Positions 1 through 9,299 of a stretch of DNA of 64,000 nt are shown here, one piece after another. Positions within the stretch are counted from its first letter, which is position 1. Each line of letters begins with the position of its first letter. The position numbers and the translations under genes were made by a program. The DNA comes from Ensifer sp. IC3342 (GTDB lineage: Bacteria; Pseudomonadota; Alphaproteobacteria; Rhizobiales; Rhizobiaceae). Location: NCBI RefSeq assembly GCF_020193655.1, contig NZ_JADYVE010000004.1, positions 62,001-126,000 on the forward strand. Reading direction: 5' to 3'. The notes under the pieces were generated by a model, which made no database searches, was not told the origin of the DNA, and was given only the letters and a program-made list of their open reading frames with translations.

Positions 1-876
1 GAGACCGCCCCCGATCGAATAGTCGACCGCGACGTCGCGGCCTTCCAGAACGATCGGCGCGTTTTCCGGCGGCGATGCCTTGCGTCCGCTCGGTTCGGCG
101 GCAAGCAGCATCTTCGTATAATCGGCCTTCGGCCGTTCGAAGATATCCGCCGTCGTGCCATGCTCGACGACCTCGCCCCGGCGCATCACCGCAACGCGCT
201 CGGCAAAATGGTTCACGATGCCGAGGTCGTGCGTGATCAGCACGATTGCCATGCCGAAGCGCTTCTGCAGCGACTTCAGAAGATCGAGAATCTGCGCCTG
301 AATGGTCACATCCAACGCGGTCGTCGGCTCGTCGGCGATCAGGATGTCCGGCTCGTTGGCAAGCGCCATGGCGATCATGACGCGTTGCCGCTGACCGCCC
401 GAGAGTTCGTGCGGATAGCTGTCGATGCGACGAGCCGGTTCGGGAATGCCCACGAGTTCCAACAGTTCAAGCACCCGCTTGCGCGCCTGCTTGAACGTCC
501 CGCCGCGGTGGTGGACGATCGGTTCGGCAATCTGCCGCCCGATCGTGTAGAGTGGATCGAGCGACGTCATCGGCTCCTGGAAGATCATCGTGATCTTCGA
601 ACCCCTGACGTTGTTCAGCGCCTTGGGCGCAAGGCCGACAAGCTCCTTGCCGCGATAGCTGGCCGAGCCGGTCACGGTGCCGTTCTTTGCCAAAAGTCCC
701 ATGATGCCCATCATGGTCTGGCTCTTGCCCGAACCGGACTCCCCGACAACCGCCAGCGTTTCGCCGGCGCGGACGTCGAGATCAATGCCTTTCACGGCCT
801 CGACGGTACCGTCTGGGGTCGAAAAGTCCACCTTGAGACCGCGGACGGTAAGAATGGATTCCTTCATGTCTGCCAT
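1..876 (-). CDS. Oligopeptide/dipeptide ABC transporter ATP-binding protein, probably fused OppDF (partial)
   Basis: Energises uptake of oligopeptides through the OppBC permease encoded just upstream. The frame is open without a stop from the ATG at 876 to the window edge (292 codons). It shows Walker A GESGSGKS (about residue 42), the signature LSGGQRQRV, Walker B ILIADEPTTALD and the H-loop THDLG. After one complete NBD ending near residue 260, a second strand-like segment (APIVLEGRDVAVDYSIGGG) begins. That suggests a tandem DppD-DppF fusion as is common in rhizobia rather than a single NBD. A second in-frame ATG lies at 867. The start lies just downstream of the oppC stop (one-base gap), so translation is probably coupled. 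The C-terminal half is outside the window. Confidence 0.9.
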   Translation of the reverse strand, partial: MADMKESILTVRGLKVDFSTPDGTVEAVKGIDLDVRAGETLAVVGESGSGKSQTMMGIMGLLAKNGTVTGSASYRGKELVGLAPKALNNVRGSKITMIFQEPMTSLDPLYTIGRQIAEPIVHHRGGTFKQARKRVLELLELVGIPEPARRIDSYPHELSGGQRQRVMIAMALANEPDILIADEPTTALDVTIQAQILDLLKSLQKRFGMAIVLITHDLGIVNHFAERVAVMRRGEVVEHGTTADIFERPKADYTKMLLAAEPSGRKASPPENAPIVLEGRDVAVDYSIGGGL

Positions 877-877
877 G

Positions 878-2014
878 TCAGCGGTCCTTCGGGTCGAGCG
901 CATCGCGCAGGCCGTCGCCGACGAAATTCAGCGAAAACAGCGTGACGACGAAGAAGATGGCCGGGAAGATGAGCAGCCACGGCGCCGACTGGATATTGTT
1001 TGCTCCTTCGGAGATCAGCGCACCCCAACTCGTCAGCGGCGCCTGCACGCCGAGGCCGAGGAAGGAGAGGAAGCTCTCGAGCAGGATGACCTTCGGCACG
1101 ACGACGGTGACGAAGACGATCACCGGGCCGATCGTGTTCGGAATGATATGCCGTCGAATGATCTGCCAGTCGGTAAGACCCAGCGCCTGCGCCGCGCCGA
1201 CGAACTCGCGCCGTTTGAGTGCAAGCGTCTGCCCGCGCACGATACGCGCCATGTCCAGCCATTCGACCGCGCCGATCACAAGGAAGATCAGGATGAAGCT
1301 GCGGCCGAAGAAGACGACGAGCACGACGACGAGGAAGACGAAGGGCAGCGAATAAAGGATCTCGACCAGACGCATCATGACATTGTCGACGCGCCCGCCG
1401 ATATAGCCCGAGGTCGCACCGTAGACGACGCCGATGCCGAGCGAGACGAGGCTCGCGAGCAGCCCGACTGCGATCGAAATCTGTCCACCCAGCATCACGC
1501 GAACGAGCAGGTCGCGACCGTTCGAGTCAGTGCCGAACGGGAAATATTCGCGGTCCACCTGGCCTTCGACCTTGAGCGTACGACCATCGTCTTCAGTCGC
1601 AACGACCTTCGTGCCCTCGAATTCGTTGGCCCTGTCGAAGTAGCGCGTCGCGCGCGGGTCGATCGGCTGGTCCGAAGTAGAAGTAATCGTGGCGGTGAAG
1701 TTTTCTCCTTCGACGTTGAATTCCTTGAGCGTGACGCGCGCGCGGGTCGCGACACCTTCCATCACGTCCTGAAGCGTCGAGGTATCCGGCCGCGGTTCGA
1801 GGCTAGGGGCTATCGAGACATAGGACGGGAACACCTGATCGTAGGTATGCGGCGAGAATAGCGGCCCGACGAAGGAGAAGAGCGCAATCAATACCAGCAT
1901 CACGCAACCGGCCATGGCGGCGCGATTGCGGCGGAAGCGGAGCGCGGCGAGCTGGAAGAGGCTGCGTCCCTTGGTTTCCGGCGTGGACGCCGGTACGTGG
2001 ACGATATCAGTCAT
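878..2014 (-). CDS. oppC: Oligopeptide ABC transporter permease OppC
   Basis: Inner-membrane permease subunit (378 aa) of the peptide importer. I start it at the ATG at 2014 (MTDIVHVPAS...), which overlaps the end of oppB by 8 bp; the longer open frame upstream runs through oppB. An N-terminal anchor near residues 30-50 is followed by a periplasmic stretch of about 110 residues. Then comes the BPD_transp_1 domain with the EAA-like loop (GAAQALGLTDWQIIRRHIIP) near residue 270. The long periplasmic insertion after TM1 is larger than in minimal OppC proteins but usual for alpha-proteobacterial members. Transcribed in the order oppA-oppB-oppC-oppDF. Confidence 0.93.
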   Translation of the reverse strand: MTDIVHVPASTPETKGRSLFQLAALRFRRNRAAMAGCVMLVLIALFSFVGPLFSPHTYDQVFPSYVSIAPSLEPRPDTSTLQDVMEGVATRARVTLKEFNVEGENFTATITSTSDQPIDPRATRYFDRANEFEGTKVVATEDDGRTLKVEGQVDREYFPFGTDSNGRDLLVRVMLGGQISIAVGLLASLVSLGIGVVYGATSGYIGGRVDNVMMRLVEILYSLPFVFLVVVLVVFFGRSFILIFLVIGAVEWLDMARIVRGQTLALKRREFVGAAQALGLTDWQIIRRHIIPNTIGPVIVFVTVVVPKVILLESFLSFLGLGVQAPLTSWGALISEGANNIQSAPWLLIFPAIFFVVTLFSLNFVGDGLRDALDPKDR

Positions 2015-2930
2015 GGCGAACCCTCGGATCGAGCAGGCCGTAAAGAATATCGACCAGAAGATTGAAAACGATGACGAAGATGGCGATGAGGACCACCGTG
2101 CCCATGACCAGAGTGTAGTCGCGGTTGATAGCGCCGAGTACGAAATAGCGTCCGACGCCTGGGATGGTGAAGATCGTCTCCACCACGGCCGAACCTGTAA
2201 GGAGTGCGGCCGCACAGGGCGCGAGATAAGAAACCACCGGAAGCATCGCGCCGCGCATCGCGTGCGTCACCACGACCGCGCGTGACGGCAGGCCATAGGC
2301 CTTTGCGGTACGGATGTGGTCGGTGTGGAGCGCTTCGATCATCGAGCCACGGGTAAGCCGGGCGAAGACGGCGAGCTGCGGCAATGCCAGCGCGATCATC
2401 GGCAGGATCAGGAAGCGGAACGATCCGTCTCCCCAGCCGCCCGCCGGCAGCCACGACAGGACGATTGCGAAAACGAGCGTCAGGACCGGACCGACGACGA
2501 AATTCGGAACGGTGACGCCAATCGTCGAGACGGCCATGATCCCGAAATCGAGGATGCTGTTCTGCCTAAGGGCTGCAATCGTGCCGGCGATCACACCGCC
2601 GATCACGGCCAGAAGCAGTGCATAGAAACCCAGCTCCATCGAATAGGGCAGGCCCTTGCCGATCAGCTGCGCGACATTGTTATCATGGTAGATGTAGCTC
2701 GGGCCGAAGTCGCCCGTCACTGCATTGCTGAGATAGATAACGTATTGGCGCCAGAGCGGCTGATCGAGGTGATAGGTCCTCATCAGGTTCTCCATCGTGG
2801 AGGGAGGGAGAGGACGCTCGAGATTGAAGGGGCCGCCTGGGGCAAACCGCATCAGAAAGAAGGATATGGTGACGACGATGAATAGCGTCGGCACCGCACT
2901 CGCCAGTCGGCGGAGGATGAAGGGGATCAT
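2007..2930 (-). CDS. oppB: Oligopeptide ABC transporter permease OppB
   Basis: First permease subunit (307 aa), partner of OppC in the inner membrane. It begins MIPFILRRLASAVPTLFIVV, the typical OppB N-terminal membrane segment with a following FAPGGPF motif. About six membrane helices are visible, and the cytoplasmic EAA loop (TAKAYGLPSRAVVVTHAMRG) lies near residue 200. Start at 2930 is preceded by a GGAG-type site. Its 3' end overlaps oppC. A strong stem-loop separates it from oppA, so it is probably expressed below the binding protein. Confidence 0.95.
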   Translation of the reverse strand: MIPFILRRLASAVPTLFIVVTISFFLMRFAPGGPFNLERPLPPSTMENLMRTYHLDQPLWRQYVIYLSNAVTGDFGPSYIYHDNNVAQLIGKGLPYSMELGFYALLLAVIGGVIAGTIAALRQNSILDFGIMAVSTIGVTVPNFVVGPVLTLVFAIVLSWLPAGGWGDGSFRFLILPMIALALPQLAVFARLTRGSMIEALHTDHIRTAKAYGLPSRAVVVTHAMRGAMLPVVSYLAPCAAALLTGSAVVETIFTIPGVGRYFVLGAINRDYTLVMGTVVLIAIFVIVFNLLVDILYGLLDPRVRHD

Positions 2931-2942
2931 GGATGTACTCCG

Positions 2943-2978
2943 GAGGCGACGCGCGGCAGACCGGCCGCGCGTCGCCTC
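2943..2978 (-). terminator. Stem-loop between oppA and oppB
   Basis: A perfect 15-bp GC-rich stem (arms 2943-2957 and 2964-2978) with a 6-nt loop lies directly after the oppA stop and before the oppB start. There is no long U tract. Between a binding-protein gene and its permease this usually acts as a partial terminator or 3' mRNA stabiliser; that role is inferred. Confidence 0.7.
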
Positions 2979-2984
2979 AATTCG

Positions 2985-4583
2985 TTATTCGGCGACGCTC
3001 AGGAACTTGCTCAGGTGCGCGTTCGGTCCGTTGTCCTGCCAGCCCTTGACGCGGCTCGAGACGAGCCACAGGTCCGCCTGGGTGAGGAACGGCGCGACCG
3101 GCTGTTCCTTCATCAGCAGGGTCTCGGCTTCATGGAGAAGCTTCGCGCGCGCTGCCGGATCCTGTTCTTCATAGGACTTCTTCATCAACGCGTCGTACTC
3201 GGCGTTCTCGAAGTGGCCATAGTTGAAGGTCTTGTTGCTGCTGAGGCTCAGTGCCAGGAAGTTTTCGGCGTCGGCATAGTCGGCAACCCAGCCGGCACGC
3301 GCGACGTTGAACTTGCCGCCTTCCTGCAGGTAGGCGTAGTGCGACGATACGTCGAGGTTCACCAGCGAGACCTTGGCGCCGAACGTGTTCTTCCACATGT
3401 CAGCGACAGCCGTTGCAACACGTTCATGGTTCGGGTTGGTGTTGTAGCGGATTTCGATGTTGAGCGGCTTGCCGCCCTCACCGTAGCCGGCCTCCTTCAT
3501 CAACGCGATTGCCTTGTCCTCGCGGTCGAGCTGCGACATGTCCGCAAAATCGGCCTTCGCGGGCTCACCGTAGCTCTCGATGCCGGGCGGGACCATGGAG
3601 TAGGAGGGAAGCTGCGAGCCGCTGTAGATCTCCTTGGCGAGGAAGTCGCGGTCGACCGCCATCGACAGTGCTCGGCGAACGCGGACGTCGTTATAAGGCT
3701 CCTGCCGCGTGTCGAATGCATAGTAATAGGTCGCCAGTGTCGGCGAGACGTGGACCTGGTCGCCATACGACTTGCGCAGGCGCTCGATCTGGTCGGCCGA
3801 GAAGTTGTAGGCGAGGTCCATTTCCTTCGCTTCGAAACGACGCACCGAGGCAGCCTGGTCGTCGATCGGGTAGAAGATCACCTTGTCGAGCTTGACGTTG
3901 GCGGCGTCCCAGTAGTTCGCGTTTTTCTCGACGGTCAGGCTGTCGTTCGGCACATGGGCGGTCAGCTTGAACGCGCCGTTCGAGACCATGACACCCGGCT
4001 TGACGAAATCGGCGCCGTTCTTCTCGACGCTTGCCTTGCTGACCGGAAGAGCGGTCTGGTGCGCGAGCAGTTCCAAGAAAAACGGGGTCGGGCGCTCAAG
4101 CGTGATTTCGAGCGTCTTTTCGTCGACCGCCTTCACACCGAGCTGGTCGACCGGAAGCTCGCCCTTGTTGACCTTCTCGGCATTCTTGATCGGGAAGAGG
4201 ATGTTGGCGTATTCGGCCGCCGTCTTCGGATCTTCCACACGGCGGAACGAGAAGGCGAAGTCCTCGGCCGTGACCGGCGAACCATCCGACCACTTGGCGT
4301 CGGCGCGCAGCTTGAACGTATAGACGGTGCCGTCATCCGAAAGCTCCCAGGTTTCGGATGCACCCGGGATGATCTTGCCCGCGGCGTCGTAAATCGTCAG
4401 GCCCTCATAGAGATCCTTCAGGATGAACTCTTCGATGTTGATCGAAGTGTGGGCCTGGTCGAGCGTCTGCGGCTCGCCGGCGTTGCCGCGGTGAAGCACC
4501 GCTTCCGCGAGCGCCGGGCTTGCGCCGATCAGCAGCGAGCCAAGCAATGCAGCGGCGCTGAGTTTGAGTTTCAGTGAGGTCAT
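2985..4583 (-). CDS. oppA: Periplasmic oligopeptide-binding protein OppA
   Basis: Substrate-binding protein (532 aa), family SBP_bac_5, that delivers peptides to OppBC. The start at 4583 (MTSLKLKLSAAALLGS...) has a GGAGAA ribosome site about 8 nt upstream and gives a clean signal peptide: positive n-region, hydrophobic core and an ASPALA cleavage site near residue 26. The mature part starts EAVLHRGNAGEPQTLDQAH, and the family pattern around RRALSMAVDRDFL is present near residue 310. An upstream in-frame start at 4637 would bury the signal peptide and is rejected. First gene of the operon; promoter expected in the AT-rich stretch upstream. Confidence 0.95.
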   Translation of the reverse strand: MTSLKLKLSAAALLGSLLIGASPALAEAVLHRGNAGEPQTLDQAHTSINIEEFILKDLYEGLTIYDAAGKIIPGASETWELSDDGTVYTFKLRADAKWSDGSPVTAEDFAFSFRRVEDPKTAAEYANILFPIKNAEKVNKGELPVDQLGVKAVDEKTLEITLERPTPFFLELLAHQTALPVSKASVEKNGADFVKPGVMVSNGAFKLTAHVPNDSLTVEKNANYWDAANVKLDKVIFYPIDDQAASVRRFEAKEMDLAYNFSADQIERLRKSYGDQVHVSPTLATYYYAFDTRQEPYNDVRVRRALSMAVDRDFLAKEIYSGSQLPSYSMVPPGIESYGEPAKADFADMSQLDREDKAIALMKEAGYGEGGKPLNIEIRYNTNPNHERVATAVADMWKNTFGAKVSLVNLDVSSHYAYLQEGGKFNVARAGWVADYADAENFLALSLSSNKTFNYGHFENAEYDALMKKSYEEQDPAARAKLLHEAETLLMKEQPVAPFLTQADLWLVSSRVKGWQDNGPNAHLSKFLSVAE

Positions 4584-4898
4584 TGTTTTTTTCTCCTTCC
4601 CCTCGTTTTGGGTTGTGATCGCAGGAGAGAAGGGCAAATTCTCAACAAAGGCAAGGCGCTTTGTGCGGAAAATTGCATCCTTCTCTATAGGCAGTTATTT
4701 TCATAGACGCATAGGTTGTATTTCGTTTGCGGTGATTTTCGTCTCCTTTGCGACTTTGGTCAGGCTGGACAGCAACAGGCCGAACTGCAAACTGTAACGT
4801 TTTAGATCGGATTCAAGCACCGTCCCTTCGGCCCCGAAAAGCGGCATGGGAGGGCCGATATGCAAAGTTTGTGAATTGAAGCGGCACTTTACGTAATA

Positions 4899-4937
4899 TG
4901 CAAAAAAATCTGCGCCTCCTGTCGCAATTTTTTTGCA
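4899..4937. repeat. A/T-rich inverted repeat in oppA-fba intergenic region
   Basis: Perfect 11-bp arms TGCAAAAAAAT (4899-4909) and ATTTTTTTGCA (4927-4937) around a 17-nt spacer. Because each arm carries a run of seven A or T, it could form a bidirectional intrinsic terminator or a curved operator. Function unknown. Confidence 0.55.
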
Positions 4938-5109
4938 ATTCGCGAGTCCGCATCGACCGCGACGCCACGTCGTTAAGGAGCGATCTCGTCTCTCGTCGAC
5001 AACCGGCATGCGCGCCTTTATCTCCTTCCTCGCGCCACCCTGCCAGCACCACCAGAAAGCGAAAGCCGTGAATTTTGGCGGTGCGATTTCTCATCCACAG
5101 CAAAATCCG

Positions 5110-5123
5110 TTGACGCACGTCAA
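5110..5123. promoter_or_regulatory. FNR/FixK-type palindrome upstream of fba
   Basis: TTGACGCACGTCAA fits TTGA-N6-TCAA with perfect 5-bp arms. It lies about 206 bp before the fba start, farther than usual for an activator site, so its target promoter is unclear. Confidence 0.4.
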
Positions 5124-5329
5124 TCAAGTGTTTGGCCGTGCCGCTGCCCCCGTTGCCAAAAGGTCCGCATGAATTATTGTGCCTTTGACTTGGTCCGGCA
5201 GCGTCCGTCGAAGCACGGTCAAAAGCGGCTTCGACGCCCTCGCAAACAAGACCGTTCGGGGACTGTTGAACCCATGACCGCCTATCCACGGCCCCTGGAG
5301 TGGGGCGTTCAGCATCAGGGAGATTTCGA

Positions 5330-6376
5330 ATGGCATTGATCACATTGCGGCAACTGCTCGACCACGCGGCGGAGAATAATTATGCGCTGCCAGCCTTCAA
5401 TGTGAACAATCTCGAATATATTCAGGCCGTCATGCGAGCCGCTGATGCGACGGATTCTCCGGTGATCCTGCAGGCGAGCCGCGGAGCGCGCGCCTATGCC
5501 GGAGACGCCTTCCTCCGGCACCTGATCCTTGGCGCGGCCGAGGAGTACCCGCATATTCCGGTCTGTCTGCACCTCGACCACGGCGACCAGCCATCGACCT
5601 GCATTTCCGCCATCACCAATGGCTTTACCTCGGTGATGATGGACGGCTCGCTCGAAAAAGACGGCAAGACCGTGGCGAGCTATGAATATAATGTCGCGGT
5701 GACTGCAGAAGTCGTGAAGATTGCTCATGCGGCCGGCGTATCCGTCGAAGGCGAACTCGGTTGCCTTGGCAATCTTGAAACAGGCGCCGGCGACAAGGAG
5801 GACGGCCACGGTTTCGAAGGCAAGCTATCCCGCGAAGAACTGCTGACGGATCCGGAGCAGGCGTTTGATTTCGTGTCCAAGACCGGCGTCGATGCGCTTG
5901 CCGTCGCGATCGGCACCAGCCACGGCGCCTACAAATTCACGCGCGAGCCCGACGGGGAGATCCTTTCGATCGACACGATCGCCAAGATCAACCGGCGGCT
6001 GCCGAACACCCACCTCGTCATGCATGGATCGTCGTCCGTTCCGGCCGATCTCCAGGAACTCTTCAATGCCTACGGCGGCAAGATGAAGAAGACCTGGGGC
6101 GTGCCGGTCGCAGAGATCCAGAAGGCGATCCCGCTTGGGGTCCGCAAGGTCAATATCGACACTGACCTCCGGCTCGCCTTCACCGGCGAAATCCGCAAGC
6201 ACCACCTTGAGCATCCGGACAATTTCGACCCGCGCAACTACCTGAAGCCTGCGATCGCGCGCATGACCGAGGTCTGCAAGGAACGCTTCGAGGCATTCCG
6301 CGCCGCCGGCCAAGCCTCGAAGGTCAGGGTGCTGCGCCTGCCGGAAATGGCCAAGCATTACGCCAAGGCCGCCTAA
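5330..6376 (+). CDS. fba: Class II fructose-1,6-bisphosphate aldolase
   Basis: Zinc-dependent aldolase (348 aa) that splits or forms fructose 1,6-bisphosphate in glycolysis, gluconeogenesis and the Calvin cycle. The start at 5330 ([20 protein letters not shown]) has a GGGAG site 8-12 nt upstream. Metal-binding and catalytic signatures are visible: LHLDHGD near residue 83, GELGCLGN near 137, AVAIGTSHG near 200 and [10 protein letters not shown] near 232. The length and the KKTWGVP/NYLKPA segments match the Calvin-cycle-type subgroup (CbbA-like). It stands alone on the plus strand with a strong terminator behind it and converges on msbA2. In S. meliloti pSymB I recall a class II aldolase gene at the same place. 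Confidence 0.95.
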   Translation: MALITLRQLLDHAAENNYALPAFNVNNLEYIQAVMRAADATDSPVILQASRGARAYAGDAFLRHLILGAAEEYPHIPVCLHLDHGDQPSTCISAITNGFTSVMMDGSLEKDGKTVASYEYNVAVTAEVVKIAHAAGVSVEGELGCLGNLETGAGDKEDGHGFEGKLSREELLTDPEQAFDFVSKTGVDALAVAIGTSHGAYKFTREPDGEILSIDTIAKINRRLPNTHLVMHGSSSVPADLQELFNAYGGKMKKTWGVPVAEIQKAIPLGVRKVNIDTDLRLAFTGEIRKHHLEHPDNFDPRNYLKPAIARMTEVCKERFEAFRAAGQASKVRVLRLPEMAKHYAKAA

Positions 6377-6411
6377 CCCGTCGCGCCAGGCGCATAGGCA
6401 AGCAACAATCA

Positions 6412-6445
6412 CGATGCGGCGCGCCTGAAATGGCGCGCCGCATCG
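6412..6445. terminator. Bidirectional terminator-like hairpin after fba
   Basis: Perfect 14-bp stem (6412-6425 / 6432-6445) with a 6-nt loop lies between the convergent ends of fba and the ABC exporter, followed by a short T-rich stretch. Confidence 0.7.
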
Positions 6446-6458
6446 CTGTTTGCTGAAC

Positions 6459-8264
6459 TCAACCGTGGCGCTCCACGCGCGTCTCGTGCTCGTAGAGCTG
6501 ATCCATGCTCAACGAGGCGACGTCAGCCAGCGGCGTCTGGCTTTGCACGCGGCCACTGCCGAGAACCACCACGTCGTCGCAGAACGAAATCGTGCTGCGG
6601 TGATGGCTGATCACGATGGTCGTGCGGCGGCCAGCCCTTAGTCTCAGCGTCTCGACGATCGCGGCCTCCGACAGGCCGTCCACGGCATTGGTCGCTTCGT
6701 CGAGGATCAGAATTTCGGGGTCGCGCACCAAGGCCCTGGCAAGGGCAACGCGCTGCCGCTGCCCTGCCGACAGGCTCGCCCCCCGATAGCCGACGACGGT
6801 CGCGTATCCCTCGGGCAGCTTTTCCACGAAGCTGTGCGCCTCGGCCAGTTTCGCTGCCCGCTCGACTTCGGCGATGGTAGCGTCCTGGCCATAGGTGATG
6901 TTTTCGAGGATGCTGCCGTCCACCAGTTCGAGGTCCTGGCTGGCGACGGCAATCTGGCGGCGCCATTGGGCCGGATCGATTTGATCGAGCGGCACGCCAT
7001 CGATGAGGATGCGTCCTTCGTCAGGGTCCACAAACCGGCACAGGAGATTGACGATCGTGGTCTTGCCGGCGCCCGACCGCCCGATGATCGCCGTCGACCG
7101 GCCGCTGCGAATTTCGAAGGTCGCCGCGCGCAGCACGATGGGGCGGGACTCAGAGCCCGGATATCGGAATGTCACGTGATCGAATTTCACGCCCTCGTGC
7201 AAACCGGCAACGGGCTCATGACCCGCGGGAGGCTTTGGCTTGTCTGACGGATCGAGGAGCCAGCGCACCTCTTCGAGCGAACCGCTCCAACCCTGGATCT
7301 GTCCCCAGGACATCTGCAGCGCGCGCACATGCGGCTGCAAACGATAGAGCAGCACGACGAAAGCGGCGATGACCGGAAAGCTCACGCCCATAGACCACGC
7401 ACTGACAACCGCCGCCAGGAACAGGGCGGAATGCAGCACTTCGGTGAGCGGCGGCAACGAGCCCTGGCGGCTCTGCAGCACGAATCCGGCCCGGCGGACG
7501 GCGTCCGAAGCGGAATCGAACACCGCCTTCTCGCGGTCCTCCTGGCCGAACACGCGGATCAGCCGTCCGGCATGCACCAGATGAAGCATCCTCGCGGCGA
7601 GCTCGCTGTTGAAGGACGTCACATCGCGGCTCGGGCCTCTAAGAGTAGCCGATAGGGCGGCGTGCGCGAGTTGAACGAGAACAAGGCCAAGCGCGACGAA
7701 CAGCGTCATCTGCCAGGAAAGCAAGAGCAGAAACGCAAGCAGGATGATGGCAGCGGACCCGTTCACCAGGGCAGCAAGCACCGTCTGTATTGCGTCGGAG
7801 GCCCGCCATGATTCATTGGAGATGATGTTGAGCAGGCGACCGGGACTTTGCTGCAGGAAGAAAGGATATCCGATCCTTAGGAGCTGGTCCGAGAGAGCAC
7901 TTCGGATCGCGTGACTGGCCTTTCCATAGATAAAGGTCGTCAGCAGGGTGTTCGCGAATGCGAGGATGTTCTTCAGCGCGATCAGCGCGAGAACCCCCGC
8001 TGCGATCGCCAGTAGCCTTTGGCCGTTATCGAGCCCCGCCCCCACCTGCTGGAAAAAGGCGGAAATCCCCTGTAGTCCGCCGGCATCCTGATTTCCGGCA
8101 ATAATGCCAAGCATCGGGATGATAAGTCCGATGCCGGCGCCTTCGAGCGCGGCGCTGGCGAGGCCCAGAACCACGACGATGGGCAGCAAACGCAACTGCC
8201 TTCCCAGCGCGTTGCGCAGAACGTGCATGCCGGGCAATAGGAATCGCAACATGACGGCCCTCAT
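6459..8264 (-). CDS. msbA2: MsbA-type polysaccharide/lipid-linked glycan ABC exporter
   Basis: Half-size ABC exporter (601 aa): N-terminal ABC membrane domain (about residues 20-320, six helices) followed by a nucleotide-binding domain. The NBD has Walker [12 protein letters not shown] near 392, signature LSAGQRQRVALARAL near 500, Walker B ILILDEATNAVD and the H-loop ISHHRS. The start at 8264 overlaps the preceding glycosyltransferase stop as ATGA, so the two are translationally coupled. By order (two glycosyltransferases, acyltransferase, aldolase next door) it corresponds to msbA2 of S. meliloti, reported as needed for symbiosis and thought to flip a polysaccharide intermediate. Homology to msbA2 is from memory of gene order. 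Confidence 0.88.
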   Translation of the reverse strand: MRAVMLRFLLPGMHVLRNALGRQLRLLPIVVVLGLASAALEGAGIGLIIPMLGIIAGNQDAGGLQGISAFFQQVGAGLDNGQRLLAIAAGVLALIALKNILAFANTLLTTFIYGKASHAIRSALSDQLLRIGYPFFLQQSPGRLLNIISNESWRASDAIQTVLAALVNGSAAIILLAFLLLLSWQMTLFVALGLVLVQLAHAALSATLRGPSRDVTSFNSELAARMLHLVHAGRLIRVFGQEDREKAVFDSASDAVRRAGFVLQSRQGSLPPLTEVLHSALFLAAVVSAWSMGVSFPVIAAFVVLLYRLQPHVRALQMSWGQIQGWSGSLEEVRWLLDPSDKPKPPAGHEPVAGLHEGVKFDHVTFRYPGSESRPIVLRAATFEIRSGRSTAIIGRSGAGKTTIVNLLCRFVDPDEGRILIDGVPLDQIDPAQWRRQIAVASQDLELVDGSILENITYGQDATIAEVERAAKLAEAHSFVEKLPEGYATVVGYRGASLSAGQRQRVALARALVRDPEILILDEATNAVDGLSEAAIVETLRLRAGRRTTIVISHHRSTISFCDDVVVLGSGRVQSQTPLADVASLSMDQLYEHETRVERHG

Positions 8265-9298
8265 CTCAACTTTGCCGCTGTCTGGTCGATCTGACGCAGC
8301 CCTGCACGCGGCGCAGGGCCGGTCGCGGCAAGGCGCACGAACCTTGCGGCGCCAAGCAGGTTCATCGACACGATCGGCCAATGGGATAGCTGGAGTTCAG
8401 GGTCGAACCTCTCACCACCCAAGGTTTGGCCGCAGGCGGATCTGAAGGTCCAGCAGAAGTGCTTGAGCAGCCAGGGCGCCCTGAATAGATGCTTCAAGCA
8501 AAGAGCGCCGTTGCCGAGGCTGTAGTTGCGGTGCAGCTTCTCGATGGCCTCCCGAGCCTTCCGTCCATGGTGGTGATAGACGGTCATGTCGGGGACGTAT
8601 TCGACCGGGATATCGAGCTGAAAGGCGCGGACGAGATAGTCGGTATCCTCAGCCGATTGCAGCGGCGCGCCAGCCCCGAAGCGCTCGTCGAAAGGTCCGA
8701 CCAGCGCCGCGACGTCGCGGTGCATTGTCATGTTGCAGCCGAGCACGAAACCGCCCGGATGGACGTCGCGTGTCAATCGCGCAGAAACGGTCGATCGTTT
8801 GATCGTGAATGGCAGATCTGAGGGGTCGCCAAGTTCGACGCGGCCGCCGCGGATGATGCGCCGTTCGCCATCGGCGTAATGCCGCGCGAGATCGCTGAGA
8901 TAGTGGCTGTGCACTTCGCAGTCGTCGTCGACGAAAACGAGAATCCGGCCGCGTGCCCGCTCCATTCCTGCGTTGCGCGCCGCCGCCAGGCCCGGGCGCG
9001 GCTCGGCTACGAGCGCGATCGCGACAGGTGACGCCGCCGCTATGCGGATCAGCTCGTCCGGCGTCCCATCCGTCGAGCCGTTGTCGACGATCACGAGCTC
9101 GCTGGTTATGCCAGCATAGGCAAGACACGCGGCTTCGATCGACCGGATGCAGGCGGCAAGTGCCTCAACGCGGTCCCGCGTGCAGACGATGAAACTTGCG
9201 AATGGCCGCGACCTGCCAGAAATCGGAGTGGTGGAGGTTGGCCGCGCAACCACCGCGTCGGGATGCTCTCGTGCGGCTGCAGGACGTTCGGACGCCAT
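8261..9298 (-). CDS. Family 2 glycosyltransferase
   Basis: Predicted cytoplasmic inverting GT-A glycosyltransferase of about 345 aa. It shows the N-terminal SFIVCTRDR strand, the nucleotide-binding VDNGSTDGT motif and a DxD-like FVDDDCE around residue 120. Start choice is uncertain: the ATG at 9298 lies just past the upstream gene's stop (9300), while an ATG at 9313 would overlap that gene by 14 bp. Neither has a clear ribosome site. It ends in an ATGA overlap with the MsbA-like exporter, so it probably adds a sugar to the glycan that exporter moves. Donor and acceptor cannot be read from sequence. Confidence 0.87.
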   Translation of the reverse strand: MASERPAAAREHPDAVVARPTSTTPISGRSRPFASFIVCTRDRVEALAACIRSIEAACLAYAGITSELVIVDNGSTDGTPDELIRIAAASPVAIALVAEPRPGLAAARNAGMERARGRILVFVDDDCEVHSHYLSDLARHYADGERRIIRGGRVELGDPSDLPFTIKRSTVSARLTRDVHPGGFVLGCNMTMHRDVAALVGPFDERFGAGAPLQSAEDTDYLVRAFQLDIPVEYVPDMTVYHHHGRKAREAIEKLHRNYSLGNGALCLKHLFRAPWLLKHFCWTFRSACGQTLGGERFDPELQLSHWPIVSMNLLGAARFVRLAATGPAPRAGLRQIDQTAAKLR

Positions 9299-9299
9299 C

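Larger units (their letters stand above)
4584..5329. other. Intergenic region between oppA and fba
   Basis: About 746 bp with no gene I can support; open frames here lack codon bias or family likeness. It is AT-rich in its left half and must hold the divergent promoters of oppA and fba. It also contains the A/T-rich stem-loop and the TTGAC-N4-GTCAA site listed separately. A 56-codon frame 5169-5339 overlaps the fba start and could be a leader peptide, but nothing else supports it. Confidence 0.6.

Noticed and set aside
677-1861. Long open frame on the plus strand, rich in charged residues
   Set aside because: It is the complement of oppD/oppC; composition (runs of D/E/R) is typical of an antisense frame in GC-rich DNA and no family is recognisable.
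3015-4577. 520-codon open frame antisense to oppA
   Set aside because: Shadow of a clearly identified binding-protein gene; no ribosome site or homology.
5169-5339. 56-codon frame overlapping the fba start as a gene
   Set aside because: Only a weak ribosome site and no known family; kept as a possible leader under findings but not listed as a gene.
4813-5343. 176-codon minus-strand frame in the oppA-fba gap
   Set aside because: Overlaps the start of fba, has no recognisable domain and ends in low-complexity AT-rich DNA.
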